Below are positions 24,396 through 32,047 of a stretch of 64,000 nucleotides of DNA, piece by piece. The translations under genes and the position numbers were made by a program. Origin of the DNA: Asticcacaulis sp. ZE23SCel15 (lineage in GTDB: Bacteria > Pseudomonadota > Alphaproteobacteria > Caulobacterales > Caulobacteraceae); assembly GCF_030505395.1 (NCBI RefSeq), contig NZ_CP130044.1:1783001-1847000 (forward strand), written 5' to 3'. The notes beneath the pieces are model-generated. The model worked only from the letters and a program-made list of their open reading frames with translations. It was not told where the DNA came from and did not search any database. The first letter of the stretch is position 1; each line of letters opens with the position of its first letter.

Positions 24396-26222
24396 ATGAA
24401 GCTGTCGCAACCCTTTTTTCAACTGCCGGTGCTTTTTGATGTCGCGCGTCTTCAGGCCGAAGTGGCCGCTCTGCCGGCCCGCGCCTGGGTGCCGCACCCG
24501 GACCGCGTACCTGGCAACAGTGCCGCGCGGTTGATCAGCGCGAACGGCGAAGAGACGGACGCCGTTCACGGGCAGATGTTGCCGACGCCCTGGCTTGAGG
24601 CCATGCCGTATCTGCGTCAGGTGCTGGCGGGCTTTGGCGTGGTCTGGAGCCGCTCGCGGCTGATGCGGCTGGCACCGGGGACGGGCGTGCCTGAACATGC
24701 CGATATCAACTACCATTGGCATAATCGGGTCCGGCTGCATATTCCGGTCTTTACCCGCCCGGAGGTGCGCTTTCATTGCGACGCGCAGTCGGTGCACATG
24801 GCCGCCGGCGAAGCGTGGATTTTTGATAACTGGCGACGGCATCATGTCGAGAATAACGCCGACGCCGAGCGCATCCATCTGGTGGCGGACACCACCGGCA
24901 CGGCGGCCTTCTGGCAGTTCGCTTGCGGTGAGCGACCACCGCGCGCGGCGTGGCGCACGGTCGCGTATAACCCCGCCAGCCGTCCACAACTGCTGACCGA
25001 AAACGACCTGCGGTCACCGGTCATGCCCGCCGCCGAAGTGCAGCTTTTGGTTGATGATCTGCGCGCCGAACTGGTGGCGGCCACCGACACGTCTGACACT
25101 GAGGCACGCGCCGCGCGGTTCAGCTTTTTACTGGAAAATTTCGTGCACGACTGGCGGCAACTGTGCGCGCTGCACGGCGTCAGCGGGGCGGGACGTGCGG
25201 AGTTTCTGCGACTGGCCTCCGCGGTGCATGAGGCCGCCAAACCGCTTGCTAGCGGGCTTGTGATGCGTACCAATAGCGCCAGTGCGCTGCTGGTGCTGGA
25301 AAAGCGCGTGTTGCAGCACCTGGTCGCCGATGAGGTCACGGCCCCAGCCAGAGTCCGCATGCAAACCGGGCCCGATCTTCCGCAGGATCGCCGTCTGGAA
25401 AAGCCGGTATTCATCATCGCCGCCCCGCGTTCGGGCAGCACACTGCTGTATGAGACTCTGGCCAGCACGCCGGGCTTCAACAGCTTTGGCGGCGAGGCGC
25501 ACTGGCTGATCGAGGATCATCCACCGCTACGGCCCGGCGCACCCGGTTTAGATTCAAACCGGCTAGGCGCGGCGCACGCCACAGCCGATGTTGTCGCGGC
25601 TATCAGACAGGTGGCGCTGACAAGATTGCAGGGGCCGCAGGGGTGTCCCCCTGCCGAAGGCGCCCGACTGCTGGAAAAGACGCCGAAAAATGCGCTGCGT
25701 ATTCTCTTTCTGAAGCGGGTGTTTCCCGATGCAAAGTTTATCTTCCTTTGGCGGGATCCCCGCGAGAATGTGAGCAGCATCATGGAGGCCTGGCGCGCCG
25801 GTGGTTGGGTCACCTATCGCGGCCTACCCGGTTGGGACGGCCCCTGGTCGCTGCTGCTGCCGCCGGGCTGGCAAATGATGGCAGGCGCGCCGCTGGAAAC
25901 CATCGCGGCCTGGCAGTGGCATAGCGCCAACCAGACCGCGCTTGACGATCTTCAGCAACTGCCGCCGGAGGATTGGATGAGCCTTGCCTATCACGACTTT
26001 ATTGCCGATCCGGAAGGCGTGACACGCCGTCTGTGCGCCTTTGCCGGTGTTCCATTTGATGCCGCACTTCAGGCGCGTACCGCAGGGCAATTGCCCCTGT
26101 CGCGCCATACCCACACCGCCCCAGCGCCGGATAAATGGCTGCGTAACAAAGACGCTATTATGCGTGTGCTGCCTGGCCTTGACGCTTGCCTCTACAGGCT
26201 TGAAGCGAGCCTGCGCCCCTGA
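24396..26222 (+). CDS. Asp/Asn beta-hydroxylase-sulfotransferase fusion protein
   Basis: A two-domain protein of 608 residues. Residues about 60-175 are an Asp/Asn hydroxylase-like dioxygenase: iron-binding GTGVPEHADINYHWHNRVRL, then FDNWRRHHVENNADAERIHL with the second histidine and the 2-oxoglutarate arginine. After a helical linker, residues about 330-605 are a sulfotransferase, with PAPS loop VFIIAAPRSGSTLLYETLAS, LLEKTPKNALRILFL and FIFLWRDPRENVSSIMEAWR. Fusing the two activities in one chain, beside separate genes for each, strongly suggests that hydroxylation and sulfation act on one substrate. It is the last gene of the operon; a weak stem-loop follows at 26224-26253. The substrate is unknown. 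Confidence 0.88.
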   Translation: MKLSQPFFQLPVLFDVARLQAEVAALPARAWVPHPDRVPGNSAARLISANGEETDAVHGQMLPTPWLEAMPYLRQVLAGFGVVWSRSRLMRLAPGTGVPEHADINYHWHNRVRLHIPVFTRPEVRFHCDAQSVHMAAGEAWIFDNWRRHHVENNADAERIHLVADTTGTAAFWQFACGERPPRAAWRTVAYNPASRPQLLTENDLRSPVMPAAEVQLLVDDLRAELVAATDTSDTEARAARFSFLLENFVHDWRQLCALHGVSGAGRAEFLRLASAVHEAAKPLASGLVMRTNSASALLVLEKRVLQHLVADEVTAPARVRMQTGPDLPQDRRLEKPVFIIAAPRSGSTLLYETLASTPGFNSFGGEAHWLIEDHPPLRPGAPGLDSNRLGAAHATADVVAAIRQVALTRLQGPQGCPPAEGARLLEKTPKNALRILFLKRVFPDAKFIFLWRDPRENVSSIMEAWRAGGWVTYRGLPGWDGPWSLLLPPGWQMMAGAPLETIAAWQWHSANQTALDDLQQLPPEDWMSLAYHDFIADPEGVTRRLCAFAGVPFDAALQARTAGQLPLSRHTHTAPAPDKWLRNKDAIMRVLPGLDACLYRLEASLRP

Positions 26223-26223
26223 T

Positions 26224-26253
26224 GCGGCACATCACATAATCCCAAAGTGCCGC
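26224..26253. terminator. weak bidirectional stem-loop between convergent genes
   Basis: GCGGCAC (26224-26230) pairs with GTGCCGC (26247-26253) around a 16-base loop. It exactly fills the 31-base gap between the fusion gene and the convergent phosphodiesterase gene. On the plus strand it is followed by TTATTTC, a poor U-tract, so termination may be partial. Confidence 0.45.
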
Positions 26254-27912
26254 TTATTTCGCGGGCGACAGACGGTTTGCGTCAATGAACTGCCGGGGTA
26301 AATCCGGGCCCTGATAATAGGCACCCAGCCAGGCCCCACCACCGCCATTGAACCATTCTACACGGATCTTGTGCTTGCCGGGTGTCAGGTCGATCGAGCC
26401 ACTGGCGCTGATCACGCCGTGGTCGCCGTCATTGTCGACGACGGTCTTGTCGTTAATATAGAGTTTGCTGCCGTCATCGGAGGCCAGAATGAAGGTGTAG
26501 TTCCCGGCCGTCTGAATATCTAAATAGCCCTCGAATACCACCGCGACATTGGCCGACTGAGGCAGGGGGAGGCTATCTATGCTCAGTTCGTAGCTGTGCC
26601 CATTGGCGATGGGCTTTATGCGGTTAAAATCAGGCAGACGTGCGGTGCCTTCGGCCAGAGGGTACACCCTATAGGTCACGCCCTTGGTCTCGCCAGGTTT
26701 GGTGTTGATGAGGCGAAAATAGGCTGTCGTGGGAACGCTGGCGGCTTTGCCATCGACAAACAGCGTGGCGCGGACAATCGTGGACTGCGTTATGTCAATG
26801 GGTTTTGTGTAAAGCGCCGAGCTGGCGGTCGGTGCGGTATTGTCGATCGTGTAGCGCACCTCTCCCGCCGGGTTCGGATTGCGGATCGTCATTTGCGCGG
26901 TCTTGTCGATGAACAGTCCGCCCGACGGCGCGTTGCCTTCGTTAAGCGGTTCTATAACGGGAGAGGCGTAAAAGCTGCTGGTTTTATATATTTGCTCAGG
27001 CTCAGCTTCCCCCTTGAGCGCCAGAGCCACAGGGCGTCCCAGCCACGCATAGGGGATTTTTACGTCCAACAGACGGGCCACGGTGGCGGGGGTATCAAAG
27101 GTGTTAATCGGTTGATCGAGCTTGCGGCCCACATGTATTGAAGGGCCGTAGGCGATCCAGGGGATTTCCAGTTCAGCCAGGGTTTCTCCGCCATGACCTT
27201 TGCCGACGCCGCCGTGATCGGAGGTCACAATGATTACGGTGTCCTTGGCAATACCGGCATCGACGGTGGCCTGACGGATGACGCCAATCAGCTGGTCGGC
27301 CTTTGTCACGGCGTCATAATATTCGGTCGTGCCATGACCGTCGTGATGCCCGACATGGTCAACATGATCTAAGTGCACGAACAGCAGGTTAGGGCGTTTT
27401 TGGCGGATATAGTCCGCCGCGGCACGGGCCGTTTCGTCTTCGTCTTTGGTATTGATATCGTAATCGACAAACCGGTGGTCGTACAGATTGCCAAACCCGC
27501 CCCATTGATAGATCGACCCGACTTCCCATTCAGGGTGCTGATCGCTGACAATCTGAAACAGGGACGGGAAAAAACCGCCGGAACCGGTGACGGAGGTGGG
27601 AAAGTTAAAGTCGCCGACCTGCCATTCGTTCTTGGTGACGCCGTGTTGCTCAGGTCCTGCGCCATTTAATATTGAGGCCCAATTCGCTGAACTGGTTGTC
27701 GGCAGAACCCCGCGTGCGTGCAGGCTGTAGCTGCCTTTAGCCATCATATCCTGCAGGACGGGCATAGGCGCCGTCTTTACGCCATCGGTACTCAAACCGT
27801 CGACCCCGATGATAATCACATGACGGGCGGGCTCCGCCAGTACAGGGCCAGCCAGCGCCAAAGTGGATACAAAAGCGGCGAGCCGTGCAAAAAGTCTGAT
27901 GTTAATAGTCAT
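26254..27912 (-). CDS. periplasmic alkaline-phosphatase-superfamily phosphodiesterase with PA14 domain
   Basis: A secreted enzyme of about 552 residues. After a signal peptide (ending GPVLAEP) comes a type I phosphodiesterase/nucleotide pyrophosphatase domain: metal ligand in IIIGVDGLSTDG, nucleophile threonine in VLPTTSSANWASILNG, and further ligands in LDHVDHVGHHDGHG, VTSDHGGVGKGHGG. Around residues 335-410 is a chitobiase/hexosaminidase C-terminal-like beta module, and the last 140 residues look like a PA14 carbohydrate-binding domain (FEGYLDIQTAGNYTFILASD). It probably removes phosphate from a glycan- or nucleotide-linked ester. ATG 27948 is also possible; 27912 gives the cleaner signal peptide. 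The promoter carries phased TGTGA words, which links it to the DeoR-type regulator. Confidence 0.88.
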   Translation of the reverse strand: MTINIRLFARLAAFVSTLALAGPVLAEPARHVIIIGVDGLSTDGVKTAPMPVLQDMMAKGSYSLHARGVLPTTSSANWASILNGAGPEQHGVTKNEWQVGDFNFPTSVTGSGGFFPSLFQIVSDQHPEWEVGSIYQWGGFGNLYDHRFVDYDINTKDEDETARAAADYIRQKRPNLLFVHLDHVDHVGHHDGHGTTEYYDAVTKADQLIGVIRQATVDAGIAKDTVIIVTSDHGGVGKGHGGETLAELEIPWIAYGPSIHVGRKLDQPINTFDTPATVARLLDVKIPYAWLGRPVALALKGEAEPEQIYKTSSFYASPVIEPLNEGNAPSGGLFIDKTAQMTIRNPNPAGEVRYTIDNTAPTASSALYTKPIDITQSTIVRATLFVDGKAASVPTTAYFRLINTKPGETKGVTYRVYPLAEGTARLPDFNRIKPIANGHSYELSIDSLPLPQSANVAVVFEGYLDIQTAGNYTFILASDDGSKLYINDKTVVDNDGDHGVISASGSIDLTPGKHKIRVEWFNGGGGAWLGAYYQGPDLPRQFIDANRLSPAK

Positions 27913-27988
27913 CGGTGGAGTCTGCCTTGAGATGGGCGGATGGTTCATCCGACCCGTTTAGTTACCAAGGTGCGGGTCTATATCTTGT

Positions 27989-28033
27989 GTGTGACAATTG
28001 TGAGAAAATTGCCATTTATGTGAAATAATGTGT
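27989..28033. promoter_or_regulatory. phased TGTGA (TCACA) array upstream of the phosphodiesterase
   Basis: TGTGA, the complement of TCACA, occurs at 27999 and 28019 and the related TGTGT at 28029, on one 10-bp phase, with GTGTG at 27989 on the same phase. The orientation is inverted relative to the arrays before the DeoR-type gene and the TonB receptor, as expected for a minus-strand gene. It lies roughly 80-120 bases upstream of the start codon. Confidence 0.5.
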
Positions 28034-28456
28034 AATTATATCGTTTATATGATGATTTTTGGGTGGGTAATGGCGGTTTGAGTGCCGGCCTCAGTTGGCA
28101 TTTTACTTCGAGTAAAGATCTTAAGATGCACTCAGTAGCAGGCTATCGGGTGGCGCACATGACGCCCAATTAAGAGGCGGCAGTTCAATGTCTATGCGCT
28201 CATGGTGCGTGCCGCTTGAAACCTGCAAACAAGATGATTGATCTGGCATGCCAAGGAATAGACGGGTTCGGTATTTTTTGAGCTGGTGGTACGGGTGTGT
28301 GCAAAAATATCGTCTACAATAGGTGGCCATGAAGTTCGGGCCTGCGAGACGTGGTCGCACGGCGGTATACATTATCCGTCACAATTTTACACTATGATAC
28401 CTGCTTGACGCCATTTGATAAAATGGTTCTTTAAAATTTGAGGGCTTCAGGCGGGG
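28034..28456. other. intergenic region upstream of the ECF sigma gene, with two dyads
   Basis: No convincing gene is seen here. TTTACT-TCG-AGTAAA (28102-28116) is a perfect short dyad. Near the sigma gene, TTGACG (28405-28410) is followed directly by the dyad CCATTT-GATA-AAATGG (28411-28426), placed where it could overlap a promoter as an operator. An 83-codon minus-strand frame at 28121-28372 has no ribosome-binding site or recognisable content and is not called. Confidence 0.4.
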
Positions 28457-28939
28457 ATGACGGCCTCTGTTTCCGAGATCATAATCCATTTGAAAAAGGT
28501 TCTGTCGCGCCGGGGCGTTAATCCGCAGGACTCCGACGACTTTATTCAGGAAGCGCTTATCCGACTTCAAATATATCAAAAATCAAACGAAGTCCGGCAG
28601 GTGAAGGGGTTTCTGGCCCGTACCGTCGTCAATCTGGTTATCAATTCATATCGTAAGCATAAGGATGTCGATGTGGCCCCGGAACCGGTCGAAAATTACA
28701 CAATCGTCGATAATTATCCGCAACCGGATGAGGTTTATGCATCAAAACAACGTCTACAAAGATTAAGCCGTGGTTTTGCAGCCCTTGATCCCCTGACGCG
28801 GCAGATTGTTCGCGCCCAGAGGGTTGAGGGCTTAACGGTCGCGGCTATTGCAAAGCGGCACGGCCTGAGTGCCAGTGCCGTCGAAAAAAGGCTGGCAAAG
28901 GGATTGGCGTTTCTGTTGGATTGGATGAAAGAATGGTAA
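28457..28939 (+). CDS. ECF sigma factor, FecI type
   Basis: A sigma-70 family protein of 160 residues with only regions 2 and 4. Region 2 contains DSDDFIQEALIRLQIYQKS and VKGFLARTVVNLVINSYRKH. Region 4 contains LDPLTRQIVRAQRVEGLTVA and the recognition helix HGLSASAVEKRLAKGLAFLL. The FecR-type gene follows nine bases downstream, the classical pair for cell-surface signalling through a TonB-coupled outer-membrane protein. Here the next genes are not a TonB receptor but a two-partner secretion system with its own ExbB, ExbD and TonB, so that system is the likely target. ATG 28457 lies in a GGGG-rich context. A dyad at 28411-28426 may control the pair. Confidence 0.88.
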   Translation: MTASVSEIIIHLKKVLSRRGVNPQDSDDFIQEALIRLQIYQKSNEVRQVKGFLARTVVNLVINSYRKHKDVDVAPEPVENYTIVDNYPQPDEVYASKQRLQRLSRGFAALDPLTRQIVRAQRVEGLTVAAIAKRHGLSASAVEKRLAKGLAFLLDWMKEW

Positions 28940-28947
28940 GGTCATCA

Positions 28948-29892
28948 GTGTCTTACATTCGTGAGCAGACGACAGGCACGTCTGTCAATCATCAGGCCGC
29001 GCAATGGATCATCAACTCTTCAGAGGGGGCCGCGGCGACCGGCGGGGCCATGGATGACTGGCTGGCTGAAGATGATGCCCATATTGAGGCCTATGCCGAG
29101 GGGCTTCTGATTTGGGAGCAGTTGGGGCAGATAGCCCAGGACAGTCCGTCTGATCGCCTTATTCAGCACAACAGATGGCGTTTGCCGGCGGGTATAGCCG
29201 CTATGGCGGCGGTTGTGTTGCTGGCATTTGGTTTCAGTTCTGTATTCATGATGCCGACCTACAAGACCGGCATTGGTGAGCAACGTACGGTGCGTCTTGA
29301 TGACGGCACGCGGCTGGTGCTCAATACAAATTCCGTGCTCAAAGTAGATTTCGAAAAAGGTATTCGCCGGGTCCGTCTTGAGCGGGGCGAAGCGCTTTTC
29401 AATGTCGCCCATGACAAGCAAAGGCCCTTCGTAGTTGAGGCGAATGACGGATATGTCGAAGCGGTCGGGACTTTGTTTGTCGTGAGGTCTGAGGCACGGG
29501 GCATGGAAGTGACGCTACTTTCGGGCCTGGTTGATATTGGGCACGGCGAATTTAACTCATCTGCTAAAATATCGCTCACGCCCGGCGATCGCTGGCGCGA
29601 GACGGGGGCGGCGCCGGTTTTGGACAGGCCTAAGATTGAGACGGTCACAGCCTGGCGAAACGGGGAGATCATATTTGACGAAACGCCGCTTAATGTGGCG
29701 GTGGCCGAGTTCAATCGCTACACCAAAAAGCCTATCGTCTTAAGTGATAACCGGACGGCTCAGCGAAAAATAAGCGGTGTAGTGCGTATCGCCGAACCTG
29801 AGATTTTCGTTGAAACCGTAGCCGGTGTTTATGATCTGCGCGTCAATAATTCTGACAAGGCCATTACCCTGTCGAACAAGGTCGCCCCTTAA
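28948..29892 (+). CDS. FecR-family anti-sigma / signal transducer
   Basis: A single-pass inner-membrane protein of about 314 residues. The cytoplasmic N-terminus binds the sigma factor (AAQWIINSSEGAAATGGAMD, DDWLAEDDAHIEAYAEG-like DUF4880 region). One membrane helix lies near residues 80-100 (AGIAAMAAVVLLAFGFSSVF). The periplasmic FecR domain follows (GEQRTVRLDDGTRLVLNTNS, GEALFNVAHDKQRPFVVEA, VEAVGTLFVV). The last 75 residues (FDETPLNVAVAEFNRYTKKP onward) resemble the STN-like C-terminal domain that receives signals from an STN domain of an outer-membrane partner. GTG 28948 has AAGG at the right distance and is preferred over ATG 28933. A TpsA protein with a C-terminal STN domain is encoded downstream. 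Confidence 0.87.
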   Translation: MSYIREQTTGTSVNHQAAQWIINSSEGAAATGGAMDDWLAEDDAHIEAYAEGLLIWEQLGQIAQDSPSDRLIQHNRWRLPAGIAAMAAVVLLAFGFSSVFMMPTYKTGIGEQRTVRLDDGTRLVLNTNSVLKVDFEKGIRRVRLERGEALFNVAHDKQRPFVVEANDGYVEAVGTLFVVRSEARGMEVTLLSGLVDIGHGEFNSSAKISLTPGDRWRETGAAPVLDRPKIETVTAWRNGEIIFDETPLNVAVAEFNRYTKKPIVLSDNRTAQRKISGVVRIAEPEIFVETVAGVYDLRVNNSDKAITLSNKVAP

Positions 29893-30382
29893 GCCTGACT
29901 GCTGGCACGGGACGCGCTTTGGGGCGGCTTTAGCCGATGGCCCAATTGCGGCTTAATGCCGACAGGTTCAAGTATATCGCCCGTGAGGGCCATCAGACCT
30001 ATTTCGGCGGCGCAGCAAAAAATATTCTAGAATCTTCGCTTAACGGATGTGGGTTCGCCATCCGGATTACGTCATCAATTTAGAGGCCGCATTTATGGGG
30101 CCTGAATGAAACAGATAGTTCAATTTTTATTGAATTGTTTTGGGTTCGTTCAATAGATGACGGCTTATCAATAATAGTAATATTTTCAAGTATTCATGAA
30201 TTTATTCATGGATTTCACTTGTCGTGTGCATTTTTAAACTATTGATTTATTTCGTATATTTCTTTTAATGTCATAAATACTTCAAGGTAATATTGTATTT
30301 GACCGGAGTTGGGGGTTGTCCTGTTGGGGTTTCATTTAGGGCGCTCATCTTTTTTATTTAATTCTACTCCGAGGGTTCTTGA
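29893..30382. other. long promoter region of the two-partner secretion operon
   Basis: This 490-base AT-rich stretch has no credible gene. It holds several symmetric elements: ATTCTAGAAT (30024-30033), TTCAAT-TTTT-ATTGAA (30119-30134) with an extra TTCAAT half near 30149, and a tandem 12-base repeat ATTCATGAATTT/ATTCATGGATTT (30192-30215). The length and clustering suggest complex control of the nine-gene operon. No exact promoter can be assigned, because the specificity of the adjacent ECF sigma factor is unknown. Confidence 0.45.
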
Positions 30383-32020
30383 ATGCTTTCGAATAAATGG
30401 CTTTTCGCCAGTGCGATAGCGCTTGGCTATGGCATGGCTGCGTCCGTCCAGGCGCAGGAGGCAGTTTCAGAGCCTGTGGCTGAGGCTGAGGCTGAGGCCT
30501 CTGCAGAAGATGATGATCGTCGTCTGGATGTTCTGAACTACCGCATTGAAGGCAATACGGTGTTGACGCGGATGGATGTTGAGGGTGCGGTTTTGCCGTA
30601 TCTGGGGCCACAGCGCAAAGTGTCTGATGTTGAGGCCGCGCGTCTGGCGCTGATGAAGGCCTATCACGCCAAGGGCTTTGAGACGGTTGATGTGCGCATA
30701 CCTGAGCAGGACGTGCGCGGGGGCATTATCCGGTTTGAGGTAGTGGAACTGAAAGTCGGGCGCCTGCGGGTTAATGACAGCCGTTATTTCTCGCCCGAAG
30801 ATATCAAGGCGCAGTTGCCGTCATTGGCCGAGGGGGGCGTGCCGAACTATAAGAACGTGGCCAGCGAAATCGCCGGGGCCAACAAATCGGCGGATCGCCT
30901 GATTACGCCGACACTGCGGGCGGGGGATACGCCCGGCACGGTCGATGTCGATATCAATGTCGAAGACAAGCTGCCGGTGCATGGATCGTTTGAGATCAAT
31001 GACCGTGCTTCCAGTCGCACCAAGCGGGCGCGGATTGCCGCGGGCATCAGTTATGCCAACCTGTTTCAGATGGGCCATAGCCTGAACCTGCAGGCGCAAG
31101 TGACACCTGAGAAGCCGGAAGAGTCGTGGGTGGTGTCGGCCTCCTATGTGGCACCGATCCGCGACACGCCGTGGACGATTGTCGGTTACGGGGTGCACTC
31201 CGACAGCGACGTGTCCGCTCTGGGCGGGATCAATGTTCTGGGGTCGGGCGACATTTTTGGTCTGCGGGGTATTTATACCAAGATCACCGGTGAGGCCGAG
31301 ACGGCGCGGGTGCATCAGATCACGGCAGGTATAGATTATAAGAGTTTCAAGGAAGATCTGGTTCTGGGCTCGGATACGGGCAAAACGCCGATCGACTATA
31401 TTCCGCTGACCGTTCAGTACACGCAGTCACAGCGCACTGAGGATTTTGATTTTGACTTCAGCGTCGGAGTCAATCTGGGTCTGCGCGGCCTGGACGCTAC
31501 TGACAATGAGTTTGCCAATAAGCGTTATGGCGCCAAGGCCAACTGGGTCGTTTTGCGCTCGGATGTCGGCTACCGGTATAAGTTTGATAATGACTGGCGT
31601 GCCGGTGCCAAGGTGTCAATGCAGTATGCCGGGCGTCCGGTGATCTCGAACGAGCAGTTCTCGGCGGGCGGTCTTGATAGTGTCCGGGCCTTTTATGAAA
31701 GCCAGGACTTAGGCGACGATGGCATCTCGGTGCAGTTCCAGGTCGATACGCCATCCTTCCATAAAAAAGCGGGGACATGGCTGAATGAGGCGCGGGCGTT
31801 TGCGTTTGCCGATGATGCCGCTTTGCGCATTTACGAGCCGCTGGCCGGTCAGCATGAAACCACGGATCTGTCGAGTGTGGGCGCAGGTATCACCCTGCGA
31901 GCGCTGGAGCGGCTTAACGCTTCGGTACTTTTGGCGCACCCGCTGACCAACAGAAATTCCGTGATCGAAGACATCGACAACAACCTCCGTGTGCAGGCGC
32001 GCATCTGGAGCGAATTCTAA
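30383..32020 (+). CDS. TpsB-type outer-membrane transporter (ShlB/FhaC/HecB family)
   Basis: An outer-membrane protein of 545 residues that secretes a TpsA partner. After a signal peptide (ending SVQAQE) and an acidic linker, residues about 47-120 form a POTRA domain (LNYRIEGNTVLTRMDVEGAV, then EAARLALMKAYHAKGFETVD). A second, less clear POTRA follows. The C-terminal two thirds is a 16-strand-type barrel. The conserved L6 loop reads GGLDSVRAFYESQDLGDDG, equivalent to the VRGY/GDxG motif of FhaC. It ends in the aromatic residue of RIWSEF. GAGGG stands eight bases before ATG 30383. It is the first gene of the operon whose seventh gene encodes the giant TpsA. Confidence 0.9.
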   Translation: MLSNKWLFASAIALGYGMAASVQAQEAVSEPVAEAEAEASAEDDDRRLDVLNYRIEGNTVLTRMDVEGAVLPYLGPQRKVSDVEAARLALMKAYHAKGFETVDVRIPEQDVRGGIIRFEVVELKVGRLRVNDSRYFSPEDIKAQLPSLAEGGVPNYKNVASEIAGANKSADRLITPTLRAGDTPGTVDVDINVEDKLPVHGSFEINDRASSRTKRARIAAGISYANLFQMGHSLNLQAQVTPEKPEESWVVSASYVAPIRDTPWTIVGYGVHSDSDVSALGGINVLGSGDIFGLRGIYTKITGEAETARVHQITAGIDYKSFKEDLVLGSDTGKTPIDYIPLTVQYTQSQRTEDFDFDFSVGVNLGLRGLDATDNEFANKRYGAKANWVVLRSDVGYRYKFDNDWRAGAKVSMQYAGRPVISNEQFSAGGLDSVRAFYESQDLGDDGISVQFQVDTPSFHKKAGTWLNEARAFAFADDAALRIYEPLAGQHETTDLSSVGAGITLRALERLNASVLLAHPLTNRNSVIEDIDNNLRVQARIWSEF

Positions 32021-32047
32021 TTTATTGAGTGATGAGGAAGTGCTGAT

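Noticed and set aside
28121..28372. Minus-strand frame of 83 codons in the gap before the ECF sigma gene
   Set aside because: There is no ribosome-binding site, no recognisable content and an odd residue composition.
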